Source: Burkholderiales bacterium (GTDB lineage: Bacteria; Pseudomonadota; Gammaproteobacteria; Burkholderiales; Burkholderiaceae_C). From it: DNA of 12,773 nt. The stretch lies in NCBI GenBank assembly GCA_005789685.1, contig SXXD01000141.1, positions 1 to 12,773 of the forward strand, read 5' to 3'. The notes beneath the pieces were generated by a model. The model made no database searches, was not told the DNA's origin, and saw nothing but the letters and a program-made list of their open reading frames with translations. How positions within the stretch are numbered: the first letter of the stretch is position 1; every line of letters starts with the position of its first letter. Below, one piece after another: positions 6,632 through 12,773 of the stretch. The position numbers were made by a program, and so were the translations under genes.

Positions 6632-8197
6632 TTAACGACGCAACAAAGATTGCAAGCGCAACCCGCTGAGGCGCAAACAAGCAAAATACAAAACAGCTGA
6701 GCCGATCAACACCAAGGCCATGGTGCCCAATCTGCCCCATACCTGTTGCCGCATGGCCAACCAATCAAATGAAATACTTGCCCAAGCTAGAAAAGCAGTC
6801 AATAACAAGCTGGCTAAAAGAACCTTGGCGCCAAACACAGGCCAACCTGGCAAAGGCTTGTAACTGCCTTTGCGAATCAATCCGACCAAGAGCCACGCCG
6901 CATTCAATAAAGCACCTAAGCCGATGGACAAAGCCAGGCCCGCATGGGCTAAATGGGGGACCAACACAACATTCATCACTTGCGTAAAACACAACACGAA
7001 AACGGCAATTTTCACAGGTGTTTTGATATCTTGACTTGCGTAGTAACCAGGCGCCAAGACCTTGATGGCGACAAGTCCCAACAAACCTACGCCGTACCCC
7101 GTCAGTGCCAAAGTGGTTTGCTGCACATCACGGTCTGTAAAAGCACCATAGTGATAAAGCACTGACACCAAAGGTTGAGAAAATACCAACAAGGCCCCAG
7201 CACAAGGTAAGGCCAACAGCACTACCAAGCGCAAGCCCCAATCGAGCATGGCGGCATATTCATCTTGATCGCCCTTCGCACGCGCTGCTGCCAGTTGAGG
7301 CATGAGCACTGCGCCAAGAGCCACGCCCAAAATGGCGGCGGGGAATTCCATCAGCCGGTCTGCGTAGGTCAGCCAACTGACGCTACCGGGGGCTAAATGC
7401 GATGCAATTTGCGTATTGATCAGCAAGGATATTTGAGCCACCCCAACCCCTAGCAAAGCTGGCAACATTAAGGCGGCTATTTGACGAGAAGCGGGATCTG
7501 ACGCAGACCTTCGAATGGCCGACCACGTCAGGCCAATGCGAGGTAACAAACCGATTTTTGAAAGCGCAGGAATTTGAATGGCCAATTGCATGAAGCCGCC
7601 CAACATGACACCCACGGGCAAAGCATAGATGGCCTGGATACCTTTTGACTTGAGCCAAGGCGCAAGCAGCCAAGCAGCACCGATCATGGCCAAATTCAAC
7701 AACACAGGGGTGGCAGCAGGGACTGCAAATTTTTTCCAAGTATTTAAGATGCCAGCGGACAAAGCCACCATCGACATAAAACCAATGTAGGGAAACATCC
7801 AGCGCGTCATGTGCACAGCAGCTTCAAACGATTCGGGTTGTTGCTGCAGTCCGCTGGCCATGGCCCAGACCAAGAAAGGCGCAGCCAAAACGCCCGCAAA
7901 ACTCAGCAGCAGCAGTGACCAAGCCAAAAGAGTCGCGACATGATCTACCGCTTTTTTTGTGGCCTCATCACCGTTTTGCGCTTTGCTGGCCGCTAAAACA
8001 GGTACAAATGCTTGACTGAAAGCGCCCTCTGCGAAAAGCCGTCGGAACAGATTTGGAATACGAAAGGCTACATTAAAAGCGTCTGTCAGTGCGCTGGCAC
8101 CAAATGTAGAGGCAATGAAAAGTTCCCTGACCAAACCCGTGATGCGGGATGCCAGAGTCCAAAGGGAGACGGTAGATGCAGATTTAAGGAGGCTCAC
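6632..8197 (-). CDS. murJ: Lipid II flippase MurJ (MviN)
   Basis: Inner-membrane MOP-superfamily flippase that moves lipid II to the periplasmic face for peptidoglycan synthesis. The protein has 521 residues and is hydrophobic throughout, consistent with 14 transmembrane helices. The frame is open to 8299, but I chose the GTG at 8197. From there the protein begins (M)SLLKS, like E. coli MurJ, and R18, R24, D39 and R52 fall at exactly the E. coli positions of these functionally important residues. The ADRLMEFP motif with its conserved arginine is at about 279-286. The RIPNLFRRLFAEGAFSQAFVP block is at about 46-66. No strong Shine-Dalgarno sequence precedes the GTG. sirB1 follows after 14 bases, and rpsT is divergent. 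Confidence 0.96.
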   Translation of the reverse strand: MSLLKSASTVSLWTLASRITGLVRELFIASTFGASALTDAFNVAFRIPNLFRRLFAEGAFSQAFVPVLAASKAQNGDEATKKAVDHVATLLAWSLLLLSFAGVLAAPFLVWAMASGLQQQPESFEAAVHMTRWMFPYIGFMSMVALSAGILNTWKKFAVPAATPVLLNLAMIGAAWLLAPWLKSKGIQAIYALPVGVMLGGFMQLAIQIPALSKIGLLPRIGLTWSAIRRSASDPASRQIAALMLPALLGVGVAQISLLINTQIASHLAPGSVSWLTYADRLMEFPAAILGVALGAVLMPQLAAARAKGDQDEYAAMLDWGLRLVVLLALPCAGALLVFSQPLVSVLYHYGAFTDRDVQQTTLALTGYGVGLLGLVAIKVLAPGYYASQDIKTPVKIAVFVLCFTQVMNVVLVPHLAHAGLALSIGLGALLNAAWLLVGLIRKGSYKPLPGWPVFGAKVLLASLLLTAFLAWASISFDWLAMRQQVWGRLGTMALVLIGSAVLYFACLRLSGLRLQSLLRR

Positions 8198-8314
8198 AAA
8201 GATAGTGTAGCGACTGAAATGACAGCTTGTCAGGCCCCTATACCAAGTAGTTCTTTGGCTGATACAATAGCCGGCTTTGCTGACAACATCCTCAGACACT
8301 AGGACTTAAATTAA
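8198..8314. promoter_or_regulatory. Divergent murJ / rpsT intergenic region with candidate rpsT promoter
   Basis: This stretch of 117 bases separates the two divergent starts. On the + strand TACAAT at 8263-8268 is a near-consensus -10; the hexamer 17 bases upstream is TACCAA, a poor -35. An AGGA at 8301-8304 is the probable ribosome site of rpsT, 10 bases before its ATG. A minus-strand promoter for murJ is not evident by eye. Confidence 0.45.
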
Positions 8315-8611
8315 ATGGCTTCTGCTAAACCCAAGAAAAAGAACCCCCGCCTGGCATCAGGCCGGAAACGCGCACGTCAAGACGTGAAACTGAACGCAGC
8401 GAACACTTCACTGCGCTCCAAATACCGCACCGCCGTCAAGAACGTTGAAAAAGCTGTTCTGGCTGGTGATAAAACCAAAGCAAGCGAACTGTTTGCCAAA
8501 ATGCAAGCCGTTGTCGACACCGTTGCCGACAAAGGCATCTTTCACAAGAACAAAGCAGCTCGCGATAAGAGCCGCTTGTCAACCAAGGTGAAAGCCTTGG
8601 CCCTCGCCTGA
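8315..8611 (+). CDS. rpsT: 30S ribosomal protein S20
   Basis: Small, very basic ribosomal protein that binds 16S rRNA in the body of the 30S subunit. The 98-residue protein is slightly longer than E. coli S20. The N-terminus [20 protein letters not shown] holds the lysine/arginine-rich binding segment. The rest is consistent with the three-helix bundle, including the characteristic [16 protein letters not shown] region at about 73-88. It is a single-gene unit: murJ is divergent, and a strong hairpin terminator follows about 75 bases after the stop. S20 represses its own translation in E. coli; nothing in this leader proves the same here. Confidence 0.97.
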   Translation: MASAKPKKKNPRLASGRKRARQDVKLNAANTSLRSKYRTAVKNVEKAVLAGDKTKASELFAKMQAVVDTVADKGIFHKNKAARDKSRLSTKVKALALA

Positions 8612-8686
8612 TCAATTGATCACCAGCCCGGCACCTTTCAAGGTTGCCGCCGTTTGAAACGGGTGCGCTGTCAGCAAAGAAAAAGC

Positions 8687-8713
8687 AAAAAGCCGTCTTA
8701 GGACGGCTTTTTT
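8687..8713. terminator. Rho-independent terminator after rpsT, probably bidirectional
   Basis: An 11-bp perfect stem (AAAAAGCCGTC at 8687-8697, GACGGCTTTTT at 8702-8712) encloses a 4-base loop, and T's run to 8713. On the minus strand the same hairpin is followed by TTTTT, GC, TTTTT, so it can also end the convergent DUF3579 transcript, whose stop is 26 bases away. Confidence 0.9.
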
Positions 8714-8738
8714 GTGGGCGTTTTTTTAAAGACAATTC

Positions 8739-9053
8739 CTATTTGGGAGGGTTTGGCAGCAAGCAAGCCTCGGACACTTGCAGGTTGTTATCTTTGGCAA
8801 AACTCATGAGAAAGTCCCACGCCATAGGCTCATAGCCACGCAGGTCGGTGTGAACCACCACACACTTGATGCCACCCAAGGTTTGCGGAATACACCAAGG
8901 TGAATAGCTGAGATGGCTTCCTGGTGTAGCGCCCCCTGGTCTAAATTGCCCCATCACGCCAGCCAAGCGTTCAGCCCAATCGCTGGGGCGGAAAGTGCGG
9001 CCGTCCAAGGTAATTCCTTGAATCAGAACTTCTTTGGCGTTGTTTGAAACCAT
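8739..9053 (-). CDS. DUF3579 family protein
   Basis: A 104-residue soluble protein that I recognise as the uncharacterised DUF3579 family, known mainly from betaproteobacteria. The diagnostic part is the N-terminal half, with ITLDGRTFRPSDWAERL at about residues 15-31, followed by a conserved middle region ending in a WDFLM segment. No signal peptide, membrane helix or metal-binding motif is visible, and the biochemical role is unknown. It is divergent from argD-argF and convergent with rpsT. The argD neighbourhood recurs in Burkholderiales, so a link to arginine metabolism is possible but unproven. No Shine-Dalgarno sequence is seen upstream of the ATG. The TAG stop is followed by the shared terminator. 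Confidence 0.88.
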   Translation of the reverse strand: MVSNNAKEVLIQGITLDGRTFRPSDWAERLAGVMGQFRPGGATPGSHLSYSPWCIPQTLGGIKCVVVHTDLRGYEPMAWDFLMSFAKDNNLQVSEACLLPNPPK

Positions 9054-9125
9054 CGATCAGAGGTTGTGAAAATTCGTGGGCATGCATCAGGGATCGCCTC
9101 AATGCTGCATTGCAAAAGAATTGTA

Positions 9126-9137
9126 TCTTATATAAGA
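9126..9137. repeat. Perfect palindrome TCTTATATAAGA, candidate operator
   Basis: All 12 bases equal their own reverse complement. It lies between the divergent DUF3579 and argD genes, directly beside the minus-strand -10 candidate and upstream of the argD promoter candidate. A dimeric repressor or activator could bind it. I cannot name the regulator; it does not resemble the E. coli ArgR box. Confidence 0.5.
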
Positions 9138-9175
9138 CTTGAAGCATAAATTCTGCCTCTAAAATCTCATCTCAG

Positions 9176-9195
9176 CGGCCCTCTTCGTTGGGCCG
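9176..9195 (+). promoter_or_regulatory. GC-rich hairpin in the argD leader
   Basis: A 6-bp all-GC stem (CGGCCC at 9176-9181, GGGCCG at 9190-9195) has an 8-base loop and is followed by ATTTCTTTT, then the ribosome site. It could stabilise the 5' end of the mRNA or act as a weak attenuator; the T-run is interrupted. Confidence 0.5.
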
Positions 9196-9219
9196 ATTTC
9201 TTTTCAGAGGAGTTCCCGC

Positions 9220-10422
9220 ATGTCCGCTTTCATTGAAGCCACTTCGCCGCACACCATGAACACTTATGGCCGCTTGCCCATTGCCATAAGCCACGGTCAG
9301 GGTTGCCGAGTATGGGATGTCAATGGCAAAGTGTATTTGGACGCATTGGGCGGCATTGCAGTGAACACCTTAGGTCACAACCACCCCGAGTTGGTGCCCG
9401 CCCTGCAAGATCAACTCAGCCAAATTATTCACAGCTGCAACTACTACCACGTGCCCAACCAAGAAAAGTTGGCGGCGAAGTTGGTTGAGTTGTCTGGCAT
9501 GACCAATGTGTTTTTTTGCTGCACCGGTTTAGAGGCGAATGAGGCCGCTATCAAATTAGCGCGCAAGTTCGGTCATGACAAAGGCATCGACAATCCGGTC
9601 ATCGTGGTCTACGAAAAAGCCTTTCACGGCCGCAGCATTGCCACCTTGAGTGCCACGGGCAACACCAAAATTCAGCAGGGTTTTGGGCCTTTGGTCGAGG
9701 GCTTCTTGCGCGTGCCCTTGAATGACATTGCAGCTTTGAAAAAGGCCACTGAAAACAATCCCAACGTGGTGGCCGTGTTTTTTGAAACCATCCAAGGTGA
9801 AGGCGGCGTGAACCCCATGCACCTGGACTATCTCCGTGATGTTCGTGCCCTTTGTGACGACAAAGATTGGCTCATGATGATTGACGAAGTTCAATGCGGC
9901 ATGGGCAGAACAGGCAAGTGGTTTGCGCACCAATGGGCAGGCATCAAGGCCGACGTGATGCCATTGGCGAAGGGCTTAGGTTCTGGCGTGCCGATTGCTG
10001 CTGTCGTAGCTGGACCGAAGGCCGCCAACATTTTTCAGCCTGGCAATCACGGCACCACCTTTGGCGGCAACCCGCTGGCCATGAGGGCGGGCGTTGAAAC
10101 CATTCGCATCATGGAAAAGGATGGCTTGTTAGACAATGCAGCCAAGGTAGGCGCTCACCTGAAAGCACGTTTTGAAAAAGGGCTTGAGGGCGCCAAAGGC
10201 ATCAAAGAAATTCGCGGCCAAGGTTTGATGCTTGGCATTGAATTGGACAAGCCCTGCAGTGCACTCACATTGCGCGCAGCTGAAGCGGGTTTGTTGATCA
10301 GCGTCACAGCAGACAGCGTCATTCGCATAGTACCGCCGCTCATCATGACTCAGGCTGAAGCCGATGAAGTGGCCGATATTTTGTTGCCGCTCATCCACAC
10401 ATTTCTGTCGGAGTCATCCTAA
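9220..10422 (+). CDS. argD: Acetylornithine aminotransferase (class III, PLP-dependent)
   Basis: Converts N-acetylglutamate semialdehyde to N-acetylornithine in arginine synthesis, and may also serve as N-succinyldiaminopimelate aminotransferase in lysine synthesis. The 400-residue protein has the family fold landmarks. YEKAFHGRSIATLSATGN is at 131-148. D222 in MIDEVQCGMGRTG is the predicted pyridine-nitrogen partner, and K251 in LAKGLGSG is the predicted PLP-binding lysine. GTTFGGNPLA at 278-287 completes the phosphate site. The loop usually read CNSGAEANE is here CCTGLEANE (100-108). The start at 9220 has a strong AGAGGAG ribosome site. The TAA stop shares its last base with the argF ATG, so the two are translationally coupled. 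Related ornithine or GABA aminotransferases are less likely given argF next door. Confidence 0.93.
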   Translation: MSAFIEATSPHTMNTYGRLPIAISHGQGCRVWDVNGKVYLDALGGIAVNTLGHNHPELVPALQDQLSQIIHSCNYYHVPNQEKLAAKLVELSGMTNVFFCCTGLEANEAAIKLARKFGHDKGIDNPVIVVYEKAFHGRSIATLSATGNTKIQQGFGPLVEGFLRVPLNDIAALKKATENNPNVVAVFFETIQGEGGVNPMHLDYLRDVRALCDDKDWLMMIDEVQCGMGRTGKWFAHQWAGIKADVMPLAKGLGSGVPIAAVVAGPKAANIFQPGNHGTTFGGNPLAMRAGVETIRIMEKDGLLDNAAKVGAHLKARFEKGLEGAKGIKEIRGQGLMLGIELDKPCSALTLRAAEAGLLISVTADSVIRIVPPLIMTQAEADEVADILLPLIHTFLSESS

Positions 10423-11357
10423 TGCTTACGCAGGTACCCGCTACGCCTCTTCGGCATTACTTGCAATTCACAGATTTAAACGCTGAAGAATATGCGCATG
10501 TTTTCAAACGTGCATCATTCATCAAAGCCAAGTTCAAGGCCTACGAAAAATACCAGCCACTGACAGACCGCACATTGGCCATGATCTTTGAGAAAGCCTC
10601 CACACGAACACGTGTGAGCTTTGAAGCAGGCATGTACCAAATGGGAGGCTCGGTGGTGCACCTCACAACTGGCGACAGCCAACTGGGGCGTGCAGAACCC
10701 ATTGAGGACAGCGCCAGAGTGATCAGCCGCATGGTCGATCTGGTCATGATTCGAACCTATGGGCAAGACAAAATTGAAACCTTTGCCAAGCATTCACGTG
10801 TTCCTGTCATCAACGGCCTGACCAATGAGTTTCACCCATGCCAAATCTTGGCAGACATCTTTACCTACATCGAGCACCGAGGCTCTATTCAAGGCAAAAC
10901 AGTGGCCTGGGTGGGTGATGGCAACAACATGGCCAACACTTGGCTCCAAGCTGCCGACTTACTAGGCTTTAAGGTCAACCTGAGCACGCCCAGTGGCTAC
11001 GAAGTTGACCCGGCAGTTGTGGGCGTTCGAAGTGCTGCCAGTACGCAGTTCTTCAAAGATCCGATGCAAGCTTGTGAAGGCGCCGATTTGGTCACCACCG
11101 ATGTGTGGACCAGCATGGGCTATGAAGCAGAGTACGAAGCCCGCAAAAAAGCGTTTGCCGATTGGTGTGTCGACGAGGAGATGATGAAAATGGCCAAGCC
11201 CGATGCGCTTTTCATGCACTGTCTGCCCGCTCACCGAGGTGAGGAAGTCAGTGCAGAAGTGATCGATGGACCTCAGTCTGTGGTGTGGGATGAAGCCGAA
11301 AATCGCATGCATGCGCAAAAGGCATTGATGGAATTTTTACTGCTTGGCAAAGTCTGA
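10422..11357 (+). CDS. argF: Ornithine carbamoyltransferase
   Basis: Cytosolic enzyme that joins carbamoyl phosphate and ornithine to give citrulline in arginine synthesis. The 311-residue protein has all expected motifs. The carbamoyl-phosphate loop STRTR is at 60-64 and HPCQ is at 138-141. The ornithine-side DVWTSMG segment is at 227-233. The catalytic-cysteine motif HCLP is at 266-269, followed by AHRGEEV. The ATG overlaps the argD stop by one base (TAATG), with no independent Shine-Dalgarno site needed. No argG follows; the next gene is convergent. No terminator with a T-run is visible in the 49 bases between argF and the monooxygenase gene. Confidence 0.97.
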   Translation: MLTQVPATPLRHYLQFTDLNAEEYAHVFKRASFIKAKFKAYEKYQPLTDRTLAMIFEKASTRTRVSFEAGMYQMGGSVVHLTTGDSQLGRAEPIEDSARVISRMVDLVMIRTYGQDKIETFAKHSRVPVINGLTNEFHPCQILADIFTYIEHRGSIQGKTVAWVGDGNNMANTWLQAADLLGFKVNLSTPSGYEVDPAVVGVRSAASTQFFKDPMQACEGADLVTTDVWTSMGYEAEYEARKKAFADWCVDEEMMKMAKPDALFMHCLPAHRGEEVSAEVIDGPQSVVWDEAENRMHAQKALMEFLLLGKV

Positions 11358-11406
11358 ATCAGGCCTTCAAGCGCACTAGCCTCATCACATAAAAACTGTC
11401 GCCCAG

Positions 11407-12585
11407 TTAAGGTCCTGAATAAAGCCAAGGGACATCCATCAAGGATTCTCCCATGAGTTTCATCGCCGCATTTCGGCCCCATCGCAGAGGCCCTTGAAGG
11501 TGAAAAATCTGACCATTTCGAATTGAGCGGTGCTGCACTTGGGCGTTGCGAGCCCAACGAGCTTGCGCGTACATTTGCAAGCGATCTTCTACTTGCAAAT
11601 CTGCTCTGGCCCAGCTTCTGGCCAATTCAGCAGCATCTTCAATGGCCATGCCTGCACCTTGCGCCAAGAACGGACGCATGGGATGCGCTGCATCGCCTAA
11701 CAAAGCGATTCGGCCTTTCACCATTTCATGAGGGCCTTGTAGGGGTGGACGGTCACAAAGTGGCCACAGTCGCCAGGCTGGCACTGCTGCCAGCATGTTG
11801 CGCAGGTCGGCGTGAATCGGTCCCATGGCAACTTCTAAGTCTTGTTTATTGCCTGCATGGTCCCAGTCATCCAAGCTGGCTGGAGGCGGCCCTTGGACCA
11901 CCACCACCAGGTTCAAATACTCACCACATTTGACGGGGTACAACACGGCATGAACTCTGGGGCCTACCCAAACATTCACATCTTGCAGTCGCAACTTTTC
12001 AGGCACTGATTGCATAGGCAAAAGGGCTCGATAGGCTAACAAGCCTGTCACCCTGGGTGGTATGAGCGGCACCACGAATTGGCGCATTTTGCTCCAAAGA
12101 CCGTCGGCCCCTAACACGGCGGCGGATTTAGAAAATTCGGTCAAACTTGCAGGTAAGTTTGTGCCACTGATCTGGATACCTGCCGCATTCTGCTGCACGG
12201 CTTGCACTTCTGAATCAAGACGCAATTCAGCCAGGCCTGAGCTAATTATTTTTTGCAGCAACAGACGATGCAAATCAGCACGGTGCACGGTGACATAAGG
12301 TGCACCATAGGCGTCGAGGCTTCGCTGCCCTAAACGCAGCGACCCAATCACTTGCCCAGTTTGAGTGTCTTTAGCCTCTAGCCTGTGCGGCGTAAACCCA
12401 ATTTCTTTGAGGTCTTCAGCCAAATCCCAAGCATGCAAAGTGCGCGTCATATTGGGGCCCATCTGGATACCCGCACCTACTTCAGAGAAAGTGGCTGCGC
12501 GCTCAAGCACCTGCGGCTTGGCACCGGTTTGGCCACATGCCAATGCGGCAGCAAGCCCACCAATTCCACCACCCACAATGATCAT
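11407..12585 (-). CDS. FAD-dependent monooxygenase, class A (salicylate / 3-hydroxybenzoate 6-hydroxylase-like)
   Basis: A 392-residue cytosolic flavoprotein of the PHBH-type family that hydroxylates aromatic substrates using NAD(P)H and O2. The N-terminal Rossmann motif VGGGIGG is at residues 4-10, with an acidic residue (E28) at the end of the second strand for FAD ribose. The DG motif (GADGLWS) starts at 159, and the GD motif (LLGDAAHPMRP) has G297-D298. Overall it is closest in feel to 3-hydroxybenzoate 6-hydroxylase and salicylate 1-hydroxylase, but the substrate cannot be fixed from sequence and no ring-cleavage or transport gene is near. I chose the ATG at 12585 because GGAA lies 6 bases upstream; an in-frame GTG at 12597 would add four residues. 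It is convergent with argF. Confidence 0.88.
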   Translation of the reverse strand: MIIVGGGIGGLAAALACGQTGAKPQVLERAATFSEVGAGIQMGPNMTRTLHAWDLAEDLKEIGFTPHRLEAKDTQTGQVIGSLRLGQRSLDAYGAPYVTVHRADLHRLLLQKIISSGLAELRLDSEVQAVQQNAAGIQISGTNLPASLTEFSKSAAVLGADGLWSKMRQFVVPLIPPRVTGLLAYRALLPMQSVPEKLRLQDVNVWVGPRVHAVLYPVKCGEYLNLVVVVQGPPPASLDDWDHAGNKQDLEVAMGPIHADLRNMLAAVPAWRLWPLCDRPPLQGPHEMVKGRIALLGDAAHPMRPFLAQGAGMAIEDAAELARSWARADLQVEDRLQMYAQARWARNAQVQHRSIRNGQIFHLQGPLRWGRNAAMKLMGESLMDVPWLYSGP

Positions 12586-12644
12586 CGTATTTTCCACAAG
12601 CTTGATTTTGCAACGATCTGATTGCGCAAACCCTGTGCCCCATC

Positions 12645-12677
12645 AAAAAAGCCCAAAAGACCGAAATCTTTTGGGCT
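12645..12677 (-). terminator. Rho-independent terminator of the acnB-like gene
   Basis: Reading the minus strand, an 11-bp perfect stem (AGCCCAAAAGA, complement at 12650-12660 and 12667-12677) has a 6-base loop and is followed by six T's (12650-12645, the first also pairing). It lies 25 bases after the stop of the upstream minus-strand gene and separates that gene from the monooxygenase gene. Confidence 0.9.
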
Positions 12678-12702
12678 TAAGCACAGTGTTTAGCGCGCAG
12701 TT

Positions 12703-12773
12703 TTAGGCTGCGACGCCCTTGGCTACTTCTGCGTACTCTTCGATCTTGACGAAGTTCATGTACTTGTAGATCT
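12703..12773 (-). CDS. acnB: C-terminal end of probable aconitate hydratase B (5' end outside window)
   Basis: The minus strand is open from the window edge to a TAA at 12705-12703, giving 22 residues plus two bases. The peptide begins IYKYMNFVKIEEY and ends GVAA. The YKYMNF pattern matches the end of AcnB, where E. coli has a YRYLNF sequence followed by a short helical tail. AcnB interconverts citrate and isocitrate in the TCA cycle using a 4Fe-4S cluster. The call rests on this short tail alone, so it is tentative. A strong hairpin terminator follows the stop, as expected for a highly expressed gene. Confidence 0.6.
   Translation of the reverse strand, partial: IYKYMNFVKIEEYAEVAKGVAA

Larger units (their letters stand above)
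9054..9219. promoter_or_regulatory. Divergent DUF3579 / argD control region
   Basis: For argD, a -10-like TAAAAT is at 9160-9165 with TTGAAG at 9139-9144, only 15 bases apart. For DUF3579, the minus strand reads TACAAT at 9125-9120, a good -10, with no clear -35. A perfect 12-bp palindrome at 9126-9137 lies directly beside that -10. A GC-rich hairpin lies downstream at 9176-9195. The argD ribosome site AGAGGAG at 9206-9212 is strong and 7 bases from the ATG. Confidence 0.5.

Noticed and set aside
6618..6764. 49-residue N-terminal extension of the SirB1 protein
   Set aside because: It overlaps the 3' end of murJ, has no homology-like features, and a good GGAG site supports the start at 6617.
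8198..8299. 34-residue N-terminal extension of MurJ
   Set aside because: It lies outside the family alignment and overlaps the candidate rpsT promoter; the GTG at 8197 gives the expected residue register.
9054..9219. Arginine-rich leader peptide or ArgR box before argD
   Set aside because: No short frame with runs of arginine codons and no match to the E. coli ARG box was found.
1..12773. CRISPR array, IS element, prophage, toxin-antitoxin or defence system
   Set aside because: No spaced direct repeats, transposase, integrase, phage or toxin motifs were seen on either strand; all intergenic gaps are under 170 bases and all larger frames are housekeeping or metabolic genes.

Overview
The window reads as an ordinary chromosomal stretch of a betaproteobacterium, most likely order Burkholderiales and probably a Comamonadaceae-type freshwater bacterium. 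I infer this from protein similarity and from gene neighbourhoods such as hda-HAD phosphatase-pcnB-folK and DUF3579 next to argD-argF. Base composition looks moderate and even, with no visible break. I see no IS element, phage gene, CRISPR array, tRNA or rRNA, and no sign of recent transfer.

Layout. (1) Positions 1-156 hold the last 51 codons of an unidentified membrane protein on the + strand. (2) Positions 209-4545 on the - strand form a tightly packed five-gene unit, in transcription order perM-like AI-2E transporter, hda, a SerB-like HAD phosphatase, pcnB and folK. Every junction overlaps: three by 4 bases (ATGA) and the last by 1 base (TGATG). (3) Divergent to it is purM (4676-5707, +). 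(4) Convergent to purM is a - strand pair, murJ (GTG start at 8197) followed 14 bases later by a sirB1-family gene. (5) Divergent from murJ is rpsT (8315-8611, +), which ends at a strong hairpin probably shared with the convergent DUF3579 gene. (6) A 166-base divergent region with a perfect 12-bp palindrome and a leader hairpin precedes argD-argF (+), which overlap by one base. (7) A class A FAD monooxygenase gene (- strand) converges on argF. Upstream of it lies the terminator and the last 22 codons of a - strand gene that looks like acnB.

Function. The genes serve replication control (Hda), RNA polyadenylation (PcnB), folate synthesis (FolK), purine synthesis (PurM), lipid II flipping (MurJ), translation (S20) and arginine synthesis (ArgD, ArgF). 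I found no undescribed multi-gene system. The points worth a second look are small: the fully overlapping operon, the palindrome and hairpin ahead of argD, a changed PLP-phosphate loop in ArgD, a cysteine-free SirB1 protein paired with murJ, and several starts without a Shine-Dalgarno sequence.
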